Below the pieces are notes generated by a model, which saw only the letters and a program-made list of their open reading frames with translations, searched no databases and was not told where the DNA came from. Of a DNA stretch of 64,000 nt, positions 1 to 15,910 are shown in pieces (within the stretch, counting starts at the first letter, position 1; each line of letters opens with the position of its first letter). Source of the stretch: Isoetes taiwanensis (taxonomy: Eukaryota; Streptophyta; Lycopodiopsida; Isoetales; Isoetaceae). The stretch lies in NCBI GenBank assembly GCA_021234155.1, contig JAJEKV010000814.1, forward strand, positions 21,823 to 85,822. The letters run 5' to 3'. The position numbers and the translations under genes are program-made.

Positions 1-342
1 CATAGCTCTTAACAGCTTATTATTAGCCATACAATTTAATGAACAGAATTATTATTATTTTTTGAACGGCGAACAAAAAGCTTATTAATCAACAGGAATA
101 TGTACAAAATGAATACTTCTCATCTAGTTGTGTAAGCACAAGAGGGTGCTGCTGGAACATGAGCCTGCGACACAATGTACTTACTCCATACTAGATAAGT
201 AAAAAGAGATATGGCTCTACTTAAGGGTCAAACCGCATTGGACTTGCAATGGAGTCAAATCAGATGTGACTATTGGAATCTCAGGAAAGTTTGATGATAT
301 ATCCTAGGCCTGTGGCAAGGCAGTTTTAATCTTCAGTCAAAT
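1..342. other. Left-edge intergenic DNA
   Basis: AT-rich sequence with no supported gene. It runs into the in-frame tandem repeat that starts at 343. A short run beginning catagctcttaac at position 2 recurs near 543, flanking the repeat region, which hints at a local duplication. Confidence 0.4.
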
Positions 343-456
343 CAGCCCATTGAAGTAGAGCAAAGCGACCATATGCAACTGGAGGAGCAGAATCATAATC
401 AGCCCACTGAAGTGGAGCAAAGCGACCGTATGCAACAGGAGGAGCAGAATCATGTA
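343..456 (+). repeat. 57-bp tandem repeat, two units, open in one frame
   Basis: Two 57-bp units (343-399 and 400-456) differ at only a few bases. Both read through in one plus-strand frame as a 19-residue unit with key residues QP(I/T)EVEQSD followed by an M-Q-EEQNH block. The frame stays open from about 331 to the stop near 555 and passes a possible splice donor (gtgaaatt) near 486. Two copies of a 24-bp T-rich motif follow at about 495-540. This may be the last coding piece of a glutamine/glutamate-rich gene from left of the window, or a chance in-frame repeat. No family is recognised. Confidence 0.45.
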
Positions 457-1187
457 GTGCAAGTATTAAGGAGAGCTCAAAAGAGAGGTGAAATTATTTT
501 ATTTTTACCTTACCTAATTATTTTATTTTTACCTTACCTTGACCATAGCTCTTAACCTATGGTCCACTATTGATACAACCTTAAACCACAACCATGAAAA
601 GTAGTTTATTCTCGCACGTTAGCTTTTCAAGTGGGCACATGTTTGACTCCAAATGTTTGCATAGGTCATGCTCGTTTCTATGAGGTCAGTTATAGAAGTC
701 ACAGCACTAAGGACGGCCAAGAACAATCTTAACAGTCTTCTCCATGGTAGGCTAAAGGAAACATATTCATTATACAAATAACTGGTCGTTTAGTTAGTGA
801 GATCCCACCAAATTGATTCCTAGATTGCAATTAGATTGCTCCAGAGAAACGTATATTCCTTCCTAAACAGTTATTTATAGATAAACGAGATCAATCATGA
901 AACCGAGCGAAAACAGTCAATTTGTGTCCGCACTTGCAGCAAGTGATCAAGAAATCTTAACCTTTAAGTATACAAAAGGTTGGAAGACAACTAAAAAGAA
1001 CTCGAAAAAGACAAACAGTCTGAAACAAGGCAACTAATATAATATCTGGATTAGAGATTCAAGAACATTCGTAAAACAGAGGGGGCATATTCTTTCAGGT
1101 ACATACAGCATCAGAATAAAAAAAAAAAGTCAGCAAAGGAACTGAACCAGACACAAAATACAAACAGCTCCAAGTCAGGCCAACGAA
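457..1187. other. Intergenic DNA between repeat and beta-tubulin 3' end
   Basis: No supported gene. The stretch next to 1187 is the 3' untranslated and downstream region of the minus-strand beta-tubulin gene. It contains a run of A residues at about 1119-1128 on the plus strand. Confidence 0.4.
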
Positions 1188-6072
<4,885 letters not shown>

Positions 6073-8955
6073 TCAAAAGTGACCCCTAGAGATATCATAT
6101 CTTTCTTCCTCCACTTCCACAGTGTATTGTAACCCTAGCCTTGCCTGGGATGACCTTTGGGATCCATAAAACAAAATAGTATCTAACTCAATCCAATCAT
6201 CCTTCAATAGGTTTTTTTTCCATTTCTTTGTCCAATCTCTATATATCTTTCTTCTTCGCCACTTCGCATTTAACCGGTGCAACTGGACATCACCATTCCA
6301 CACTAACTTTGTTCACATTGTAGGTCACCCACTTCTTTTGCAAACATCCGAGATAGTGTAACCCATCCACACAGGTATATCTCTTTGTGCCCGCAAAGCA
6401 AGTCATTTTGGGATCATAATCCTCCAGCTCGAGATATTTAGGCCTTCCTTTCCTAGGACTAACATAATATTTTTCAGCAGTTGGAGGAGCCATGGACTTG
6501 GGAATACTACTAACCACATCATCAAACTTCCTCAAGTGTTATCAAGTCTCTCCACCTAGACTTAGGTAGCCATCCATGTTTCAGTTCATTAGAGGACGTG
6601 TCTACTTCTCCCAATAATCCATGTATCTGCGTGTCAATAATCTACCAATGCAAGGTTGGTATCATCAAGATTATGTCTCTAATACTTGATGTATTCGTAA
6701 ATGCCGTCCAATGTGCTTTGCAATGAATCCACCTCCTCGAAAAGGCTTAAGATGTTTTGGTTGACCGGGAATCTTAGCTTTACCATTCTCATCTACGTGC
6801 CATATAGATACTCCCCTATCCGCCTCCATTTATCATCCGGAAGGTCTCATCTTCCATTGCATTATTGGCTTATTTCCCATGACCTAGAAAAATGTACTAA
6901 ATAGGGTCTAGATTGATATTCCATATCAAGAGAATAACCTTCGATAAAATTTTCCAATCAGGCACCTCTTGTATGATCAACCCTATAGGAGAAGGTGAAA
7001 TGCATTCACTAAGAACTTCCATTAGTCTAGGAAGATTGGTCACGCTTGAGATTTTAATCACAAGACTATACTTCCCAAACAATGCATCCACATCCTCATG
7101 AGTATGTCCAGCATTAAGAACCCTAAATTCACTCTTTTCAAAGACACCCACAATTGTCAAATAAGATAGGAATGACAACATAATATACCTATTTTTATTT
7201 TGTCAAAGACAATTGTCAAGTTGGAGGAGGAATTTAGAGGTAGATTTTGAGGTTGGGGACGTGAACTTGAGGCTCAACATGTTGAAGCACCTGATTTTCT
7301 AAAACTTGTTTTAGTAAACTTCTCTAGATTATTAGGCTTTCTATCCAACAATGCACTAAAGAGTCGTTGGCTACCACCTCCAAGGTTGTGGAGGTCACCA
7401 GAATAACCACTCTCATAGTTCCTCAAGCACCTCATCATGAAAACGGACCATCACTCCCACAATTGCAAACTAAAATGGTCATAATAAATTGGCACCGAGC
7501 TATGCACTATTTGCCCGCCATAGAGACTTGAATATGATAAGCTCTATTGATTTGCTTGGGTATGTAACCATATTGTGGCAAACAGTCTTCGATTGATCCA
7601 TCTTGTCATATATAATACAAACATAGTTATTGGGTCTCAAACATGATAACGTTCTCCACAATGTAAAAGTAGATCTACATGATAGTTGATTTGTCATGTG
7701 ATCTTTCATTTGCTTCCTTATCTTAGCCCTTTGGATTGGTTGTTTGGACTTATCCGAATCTATTTCAACTTTAGCAAGTTGCACTTTTGAAGTGTCTATA
7801 GTGACATGCTTGAAGTGCTTGCTCCATAGTTCATCGAAGAATTTTGGGTTGAGATATTGCAGTACCATTAGTTCTTGAAGCAAAGCATTCATTTCCTTCA
7901 ATATACTCTTATGTGTACAATGGGATGGCAATCTCTTCTCGATAACTATTTTTCCTGTTGATCTTTCCTACTTTTATATGGCATATTCTCAAGATTGAAT
8001 TCAATATATTTATCAAAACCTCCCTAGCAGCGGTGATCCTAGAAGTTGGCCTCAACATGCCATTATTTTCATGTAATACAATTTTTCCTCTTTGCATGAC
8101 TTGTTTTCCAATTTTTCCAAGATGAAATTGGAATGCCATGAATCATGTATCCAAACACCTTTACATATATCCATGCCCCTAGCAGTGGGTATCTTTTTTT
8201 TCTTTTAAATATTTTTCATCTTATACATGTAAGTCCTCCTCTCATCATAAGTATACTCTTGGAAAGTAGCTCTTGCTTCCACCAATTCATCAATTTCAAA
8301 CTTTTGAACACAATTAGCCCAACAACATTCCATTCCTCTTATCTTAGCCATAGCTTCACATGAACAATCACTACTTGACTTGGATCTCTTTGCTAGGATA
8401 ATATTTCACCATTTAGTGTGTGTGCCCTTTTTTTCAAAACAGGTGGTCCGGGCACCATTGGAGGTGCATTAAGAAAAATTAGTGTCATCCACAACATCCC
8501 GCCCTTGGTAAAAAGAAATCTCTTATAAACTCAATGGGCTATAGGCCATGGCATGATGCATGGAACCTTCTAATTGTTTAACACAAGCAGTGCAATCCTA
8601 GTGATTTGACCCTATTTCCTTCCATTTTCTTCTAAACTTGATATGGCCACATCCACTTTATCCTCTCCTAGTCTTTCATCATTGACAACGTGGATAAAAT
8701 CAATTAGTATGATAGTTCCTTCACCCACTAGCTCCTTATTGCATTGGTGCTTCACTTTCACCTTCTTATTCTTCCAATCCAACCTAAGAAGGTAATTTGC
8801 TTAGTAGTCTCGGCCTCAATTTTGGGTGGTCCACACCATTGGCCTACAAGAACAATGTTAACAATGAGGTAACAATGTGATAAGAACATATGGTAACAAT
8901 GTTGATACATGTTGGGGGTGAAAGGCATTACATTTTTAGTCTTTTTAGGATCCAT
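6073..8955 (-). pseudogene. Decayed DUF7869-like gene, probably transposon-derived
   Basis: Several minus-strand open segments line up in N-to-C order: 8955-8758, 8139-7909, 7931-7500, 7181-6897, then 6535-6290 and 6303-6073. The strongest landmark is GHTHEDVDALFG at about 7110, the His-Thr-His-Glu-Asp box of the DUF7869 family. Upstream, the segment with CLRPNNYVCIIYDKMDQSKT resembles the acidic aspartate-containing strand of the same family. DUF7869 proteins are large, often multicopy and thought to be related to transposases. The frame changes repeatedly and stops interrupt the gene, so it is treated as a pseudogene. No terminal inverted repeats were found by eye. The family name rests on motif recall, not a profile search, and the outer limits are approximate. 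Confidence 0.55.
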
Positions 8956-9294
8956 AATGGTAAACCCTATACAAATTTAAAATGTTCTTACTATTAGCTC
9001 AAAAATGACAAAGTAAATATGAGAATAGATTAAAAGGGCAACTTCAAAAAATAAAAATAAAAACCATTACATGGGCAAATATAGGTTGTAAGTATAGGTA
9101 AAAAATAGGTTATAAGTATAGGCGGTGGGTAATTAAATTACTGATAAGATAGGGTGTAAGTAATTTTAAAGAATTAATGATAGCTAATTCATATAGGGTA
9201 TAATATTAGAGTACTAATTATAGACAATAGCTGATGTGTCAGTAATTCTAGAGAATTAATGATAACATAGGGTGTAAGTAATTTTAGAGAATTA
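8956..9294. repeat. AT-rich DNA with imperfect tandem repeats
   Basis: Contains related copies of a gggtgtaagtaatttta / gaattaatgatagctaatt unit at about 9150-9195 and 9260-9310. The second copy runs into the larger tandem duplication that begins at 9295. No gene is supported. Confidence 0.5.
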
Positions 9295-9757
9295 ATGATA
9301 GCTAATTTATAGGGTATAAGTCGATATGATGTGATGGAAGCATATTATGCTCGCCACTAGGCTATACAAAATCTTGCATGCAACTACTATATCCGAGGAA
9401 CCTTTTCTCCTTCATTCTCAAACCCTTCATTCTCCTTCAAGCCTTTCGCCTTCCTTCCGATCATCCTTCCTTCCGACCATGGTGAGCCATGCCGCCCCGC
9501 CCATCCCGTTGAGTGCTTTTGAGAGAAGCGAGGAGATCGTAAAATTGATCTCCAAATCCCTTCCCCAAAGAGATGCCGCTGTGGCTGCCTTTTCCGCACC
9601 ACATTCCCGAGGAATGAGGAGCTTTTTCTTGAGGGCAAGCTTCGGACAAGCAATCCCAATATCAGCTAGCAAGAAGACCTCGAAGTCCCCTATATACACC
9701 AAAGATTAAAGAAATTCTGATGAAGAGCGCGGAAAGGAGATCAAGAAGAAGAAGAAA
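9295..9757 (+). pseudogene. Tandem gene-fragment copy 1, unknown protein
   Basis: First unit of a tandem duplication of about 460 bp; the second begins at 9758. It carries a 120-aa open frame at 9347-9709. A likely internal start (MVSHAAPPIPLSAF) is followed by a segment with EEIVKLISKSLPQRDAAVAA. The frame then breaks, although the acidic region seen in copy 2 is still recognisable as a Lys/Glu-rich stretch near 9715-9757. No family is recognised. Because the duplicated unit includes both upstream sequence and coding-like sequence, it looks like a gene 5' region duplicated in tandem and then degraded. Confidence 0.4.
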
Positions 9758-10380
9758 ATGATAGCTAATTCAGATAGGGTATAAAGTCGATATGATGTGA
9801 TGGAAGCATAATTATGCTTGCCTACTACTAGGCTATATGAAATCTTGCATGCAACTATTATATCCTCGAGGAACCTTTTCTCATTCATTCTCAAATCCTT
9901 CATTTCCTTCAGAAAAGCCTTCGCCTTCCTTCCGACGATGGGAGCCATGTCGCCGGCTCCATCCCACGAGTCGCCCGAGAGAGGCAAAGAAGGAGATCAG
10001 AAAATTAATCTCCAAATCCGTTTCCCCTCCCGAGGATGCCATTGTGGTTGTTTTCCGCACTACATTCCCATGGAATCTTGAGGAGCTTTGACTAGGCAAT
10101 CCCAATTTCAAAGAAATGACCAAAGATCACCAACAAATTCAATGAAGAGTGCTTAAAGGAGATCGAAGAAGAAGAAATGGAGGAAGCGGATGAGGAGTGG
10201 CAGGAGCAATTGGAAGAAGAGAAAAAGCAAATAATCCTCAATGCCCTCTCCTCGGATGTGAGAAGACCCTGTCGCTTGAAGCCATCCTGGGGGAGATGGC
10301 GAGGAAAGGAGGAGGAAGAAAAGGAGGACAAGGACTAATAAAAGGGTTTTTTTTTCTTTTTTGTTATTTGTTTTTAAGTT
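9758..10380 (+). pseudogene. Tandem gene-fragment copy 2 with acidic C-terminus
   Basis: Second unit of the tandem duplication, continuing past the repeated part. The equivalent start context is at about 9936 (MGAMSPAP). Frameshifts relative to copy 1 break the N-terminal part. From about 10118 one plus-strand frame reads a strongly acidic stretch with FNEECLKEIEEEEMEEADEE and then a run ending in KEEEEKEDKD before a stop at about 10338. This composition is typical of a disordered or coiled-coil acidic tail. No family is recognised. The sequence after 10390 has two copies of an (a/t)ggcatctcct motif and may be the 3' UTR. Confidence 0.4.
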
Positions 10381-10811
10381 CATAAAAGTGAGTTAGGCAT
10401 CTCCTAAAAAGGCCTCACCTTAAGCTTTTGAATGGAGCTAGGCATCTCCTTAAACCGCCTTTGAACTGCTTTTATCTTGAAAGAGCCGGGCAACTCTAAT
10501 AAAAGGCCCCTCATTATATAATATTTTTTTGATAATATATATACTTAATTTCTGTAACTTGCTTTTACCTGTCACTTCTATTTTAATGCTCTACTTTAAA
10601 ATTTCTAAGCAAAATTTCTCAAATACCATGTGTTGAGTAGCACCTTATGCCAACAAAAGTACATAAAATAAAATATAAAATCCAAACTCAAATACCAAAT
10701 ATAGCTTCATATAATTCAACATTATAGACAAGAATAAAGCACACACTTGTTTTCTCCTTTAATTCAACAAAGATCTCGAAATAAACATACAAATACCACC
10801 ATCACCACAAC

Positions 10812-10815
<4 letters not shown>

Positions 10816-10842
<27 letters not shown>
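10816..10842. repeat. T27 homopolymer
   Basis: Uninterrupted run of 27 T residues. It lies just outside the Copia fragment that begins at about 10880. It could be the reverse complement of a poly-A tail from a retroposed copy, but no target duplication is visible. Confidence 0.8.
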
Positions 10843-10847
<5 letters not shown>

Positions 10848-10879
10848 GCCACACCACCACATCACACTAACACTACTCA

Positions 10880-12150
10880 AGTAGTTCTCACTTATTTAGA
10901 AGGAACATGATGCACACCTGAATCTATCATCATGTTATCAAGACATCCTAGAACACTTGTATTAGGTGGAAATGAAGGTCCACTAGGCTTGTCCACATCA
11001 TAACGTTCAACATCACGTGACATGCTAACATAATTAGCTTTAGCAGCCCCGCTTCTCATCATATTGTTCGTCATAACATCTTGCAATTCCTTGACCAAGC
11101 CGACCACAATAATCACATGCATAAGGTTGATAACGCGCGGCCCTTGACCAAGTCCATAGCCAACACTCCACCACACGACCACCACTACCACCACCCACGA
11201 TCATCATAACCACCACCACTACCACTTAACCCGCGACCATACGAATCATATGTTCCCTTTGTCATAACCCGGGACCATATCCGACCACCACCTCCATTAT
11301 AAACCCGCGAGAAAACGAAACCTTTTCTTTTGTTGTTCAAATAAATTTAAGAAGAACTTTGTCTCTTTCGTGTATACGCCATCATAGCAACATCTTTTAC
11401 AATAGGAGGTGCAACAATACGACGCACATGATCCTCTAAGGATTCACAAGCATCTTCAAAAGAAATATTTTTCTTATTCATTAAGATGGAAATAATAACC
11501 CCAAACTCGAGGGAAATACGGAAAAGTTTCTAATAAGCGCATAACTAACTCATCTTTTGATATAGGTGCACAGCTGACTAATTATTCGACAATCTCTTTG
11601 AAGCGGTCAATATGTTCTCGAGCGAGAATCGACGAATCAAGCTGAAGATTTGCTAAACTCCCTTTAAGAAAAGTACTTCTTGCTTCGATTTCGCTTTTAT
11701 TATAGACTTGTTCCAAATAATTCCGGACTTCACTAGACGAACAAATTGATCAACATTCGCTTTAAGGATCGAATCTTTCAATCCATAAACTAATAAATGT
11801 AGGTATTTGCACGATCATTGATTTTCCTTATTCTTCTTCTTCTTTAAGCCACGCATCAAAATCTTTGCGAAGTGACCAATTGATCACCTCAAGTTTGCCG
11901 GATGCTCCTTTTTACCAATAACAAAATCAAGCAAATCATCACTTTCTAATACACATTTTAATTTTCTTTTCCGACCCGGATATCCAGTACTATTAAAAAC
12001 ATAAATCCTCTTTGCTGATGAATCCCCTTTCACAGTTATTACCTGCTTTGCTCGATACCATATTGAAACTAAAACAAAATATACAAAAAGACTAGAACAA
12101 AAGATGTAATCCCAAAGACTCAAGCGTGTATTGAATATGAACACTTATAT
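10880..12150 (-). pseudogene. Copia-type gag/protease fragment
   Basis: Minus-strand remnants of a Ty1/Copia polyprotein. Gag begins near 12100 (segment with SDDLLDFVIGKKEHPANLR) and continues with frameshifts through a helical region at about 11800-11400. A CCHC zinc knuckle is at about 11060-11130 and reads CDYCGRLGQGIARC, so the His is replaced by Gln. At about 10900 the segment SFPPNTSV..MIDSGVHHV matches the active-site strand of the Copia aspartic protease (usual form DSGASHH). Integrase and reverse transcriptase are missing. The changed zinc-knuckle His, the frameshifts and the truncation mark it as dead. Confidence 0.75.
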
Positions 12151-12743
12151 AAGGATTACAAAAAAGGCATGCCTAAAGGCATGTCTAAATATGGAAAAAG
12201 GCATGTCTATACTTGGAAGAGCTAAGTATAGATGAGAGCCCAATGTGGCATCTCAACGGGTGATGAACCCTAATCCTTATTTTCGTGTAATGGAACCGTT
12301 AACTGCTATCTAGACCCAAAAGTGGGTAACTAAAACCAACAGCCAAAGAGGGGGCCGTAAGAGAGGGGCCAAGGTCTGGGAGGAAAATAAAAGAAACGAT
12401 GCTTGGTAAAATATGAGGAAGCGAGTGCAATCAGGTGAACCTTCTTCCGCTCTTCGTTTTGTTAGCAATGTAATGAAACGCCATGAGGCCGCCATAATCG
12501 AGCTCAAAATTACCCTAACGTAAAATTTCTTTTTTTTGTCAAACGCCACCTCAAAGAGCCTCATATAGCGTCCATTGCCATCTCCGTGCTATTTTTTTCG
12601 CTTATGTAATTTTAATGGCCTTAGATCCGGAAAATGAAGATCTAACGGTTTTTTGTAACCCCCCAGATTTGTTTGAGGTGGAAGTGCTATATGGATAGCC
12701 TAGAATTGCAAGGAAGGCTGTAGGCTTGGTTAGGAAGGCGTGC

Positions 12744-12744
<1 letters not shown>
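12151..12744. other. Intergenic DNA
   Basis: No gene supported. Contains short direct repeats of an aaggcatg(t/c)ct(a) motif at about 12162-12215. Confidence 0.35.
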
Positions 12745-12780
<36 letters not shown>

Positions 12781-14704
12781 ACAAATAAATCATACTCTTA
12801 AACCTGTTCAAAAATGCTTTCTACCTTTCCATGAACTCTTGCAAAAGATCATTTTAAGGTACAATTGGCAGCTCTAAGTTATAACAGTGTATTTCAACTC
12901 GTGCCATAACCCGGCTACACGCCATCAATCTACGGCATTCTCAATTCTCTAGAACTTATAAACTTAATTACATTCAATAATTTAATTTCTTAGTCAAAAA
13001 GTTCCCTATACATCTTTGTATTACCAATATTGGACAATTTTAAGTCTAAAAACATTGCTTGATTGCAAAATGAGAAAAGGGATGATCTCTGTCTAAATTA
13101 TCGAGTTGTACATGCGAGATTCTCTTGGTGGGAAATAGCAACCAAAGAATATAAAGTTTTCCAGATTGTCCGTATTTCAATTCAAATTCTACTGAAGTGA
13201 TGCCATTTTAACCAAGATCGCTACTAATCAGATAAACTCATGTCTAACATATAGCAAAGCAATGCCACCAAAACTTTTTTAAGCCTCCATTCTTTTTATT
13301 TCATACTGAATGCATCATTTTAAACCCCATACCTCTTCATTTTCACACGTCTCAAGAAAGAATATTACATCTACATTACTTAAAATGTCCCCCATAGTGT
13401 CAACTTTTGCTTGCTTTAGTGTATTGATATTCTAGCAAGTAAATCTGACAGTCACTGTTTCCTATGCAGCTGCATTTTCCACATTCCTTTCTTCGACAAC
13501 AACATATCCCTTCCTCCAAAATGCGTTCCTTGCTTCTTTTAATTTATGAAGTTCCTATTTGTACTCAATATATTATTCCTTTGTCAGATCATCATTAATC
13601 CATACCTTGTCTGCCCTCGACAATGCCCGCTTGCTCAAGACATCCATCTTATTCTTTTTGCTTGCAAATTTTACAATAATATGCCTCGTGTTACTAAAGA
13701 ATTTGCCCACCCGAAATGCCTCAACTATATCACCATCAAAATCTAACTTGGATTTGATAAATATGCTTACATTCTCCTTTCTGATCTCCTTTATATCGTC
13801 TGGTAGACCAACCACGCGAATGTTCATAACTTTTTTCTGCCTCTCTTGCTCTTCTATAGATGAATCTAATGCTTTGTTCATGTCTTGTTGATCATTAATA
13901 AAAAACGTGAGCTGTTGTTATACATGTGTAATGTTGTTATTGTCAGAATATTCTGTGTTATCTTCGTCTTCTGCATCTTCATCTTCTTGCATCATCTCTC
14001 TCACTTCAGAACGTATGCTTTCCTTAAATTGTTCAAGCTCTGATCAGATGCTCACTCAAAATTTCTCCATCTCTAATTGCATCCATTATGCCTCTTTCCC
14101 TCAGTTAATTTGAGCAAGAAAGAATATGAATTAATATATATGGCTACTGCCTTCAATGTTCACTAAAATCCGAGTTTAACTTGCTCAATCCCTTTTAACT
14201 ATTTTAACAAAGCTCCTGCCAATGTAGAACTATAGAAGTTAAAACTAAAATATATGTCGTTGAAATATGTTTTGATTTTAGTTTTCCACTCATAGAACTA
14301 CATTGTTGTAGCTTCAGCTTTTATTTAACCTTCTGTATCCATCAACCATTTTCAAAAAAAGCTTGTTGCCAATATAATCTAACAGAAGCCATAACTAGAT
14401 TTGGTGTATAGGCTTAAGTAGAATGTGCCATTTAGACTACAACTTACTTATCAGACTTCTTCTTAAACTAGGTGAGCGAGAAAGCTTAAATCAATATAAT
14501 CATATAAAAACACAGTTAAATGTGGATTGAAACCAATAGCATCATCATTTCGATTTTTCTCCATTTTAGTTCGTGATACCTGAATCATGAAGCAGCATCT
14601 TGGTACCTTGTGTAATAGATACGTTACAGACTGAATCTTTAATAATGCCGTTTGTTTCAACCAGATGATGACATCTTTAATACTTTGTATCTTGTGCCTT
14701 TCAG
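12745..14704. repeat. Direct repeat copy A (LINE fragment plus flank)
   Basis: Copy A of a direct duplication; copy B is at 15911-17363. Both begin with an AAAT-type microsatellite and share long, nearly identical stretches. Copy A is longer mainly because it keeps a 487-bp block (about 13519-14005) that is cleanly absent from copy B. The block covers most of a LINE ORF1. Confidence 0.85.
12900..14100 (-). pseudogene. L1-type LINE ORF1 and endonuclease fragment
   Basis: Minus-strand LINE remnant. ORF1 (about 14090-13500) has a Glu/Asp-rich coiled-coil-like N-terminus. It is followed by an RRM-like L1 ORF1p core with VMNIRVVGLPDDIKEIRKEN, then VEAFRVGKFF, RHIIVKFASKKNKMDVLSK and VWINDDLTKE; ORF1 proteins of this type bind element RNA. 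After a gap, ORF2 starts near 13470 with an apurinic endonuclease (EEP) N-terminus: RFTC.NINTLKQAKVDTM, then DVIFF.ETC, and FGGIALL further on. Stops and frameshifts interrupt ORF2 and the element ends near 12900 without a reverse transcriptase. It is an internally truncated, inactive copy. Confidence 0.8.
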
Positions 14705-15910
14705 CTTGAACAATGTAAGATTACACCTTTTCAAAAAAAAGTGGAAACCCAAGTGCACTAATAGTGAAAATTCAGTCATAAAATCATTATACCATAAGGG
14801 ATATTTAAACTGTAATAGAAGCAAAGATCCCATTACCATGTGTTATCCACGCAAAATATGTTTGCAAGCTTTAATATTAACTGTGTTCATGTGCATTGAC
14901 GAAATCTCAGCTCAACTAAGACTCTTTTTTCCTTATCAGAAAATATCACTAAAGTACCTAGTTTTTCTCGGTGTGGCAGATCCAAGCACATCTTCCATTT
15001 TGGTTTCAGGAACAGAACTGGAAGCTTCGATCTCCTTGCCTATGGGAGATCTATATTTTCTTGATGTATGCTTCATACTTTGAAGCATAAGAACTGTAAC
15101 TCAAGTACACGATGCCATGCCATGCAACTGTTGCATAAAAGATGCCATGCCTCTGCACTCCTCAAGAACATGATATGCCATGGCAGTGCCAAATCTAAGT
15201 TTTACTTCTCACCAGAGAATGCAAAAGGAATGTCGTGATTGAAAGTATGTGCTCTGTTTTTCCAAAAAAATAGTCAAGGCAGATTCCTTACCTAAATATG
15301 ATCTGTCAGAAGACCTTGCGCAGGACCGAGCAAATCTCTGGCTATGTTAAAAGCGGCCTCCATCCATAAAGGCAGAGAGAAGAGCTAAATTTTGGCTAAG
15401 AAGATAAGTTTTTTCCATAGCTACGGCTAAGGAAAAAAGCGTTTTCTCAAATTTTGGCTAAGGCAAGATTACAAGCCACATGTAAAAAAAAGAGTAACAA
15501 TTTAAAACCAGATTTATCTCATAAGCAAATTGATGCCTAGGTCTGCCTGGGTTACTATTAAGTTACCCTCTTGTAAATTGCAAGGGAATATTATATATAT
15601 TCCGATGGTTAAACAATATGAACACCATTAGATTATGTCCATACGTTGGCAATGGTGTCACTTTATATCCTTCCTAGGTCCGCCTCCACCAACTAAAGCT
15701 GAGCATAGCTGGAACATTTAAAGCTAAGTAGATTTGATACATGAGCTGACTGGATACAGTGAGTATAATAGCATCCAATGGCCATTCTACCTATGTGGGT
15801 AACAATCAACCCGATAGAATTAATTTTGGGGTTCCCCATGCCCCAAGTATAACCACCGGGGAACAATATAATTAACAAGTTTGTACATATGGTAACAAGC
15901 AGCTTGGAAA
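14705..15910. other. Spacer between the two LINE-bearing repeats
   Basis: No confident gene. A minus-strand exon-like stretch lies at 15053-14958: open frame with SPIGKEIEASSSVPETKMED and DVLGSATPRKT, then a gtactt donor-like site. A plus-strand open frame of 143 codons at 14652-15083 overlaps it and has no family resemblance. Several atgccatgcc repeats occur at about 15110-15160. Confidence 0.3.

Noticed and set aside
14652-15083. 143-codon plus-strand open frame
   Set aside because: No family resemblance, and part of it is antisense to a better exon-like minus-strand segment.
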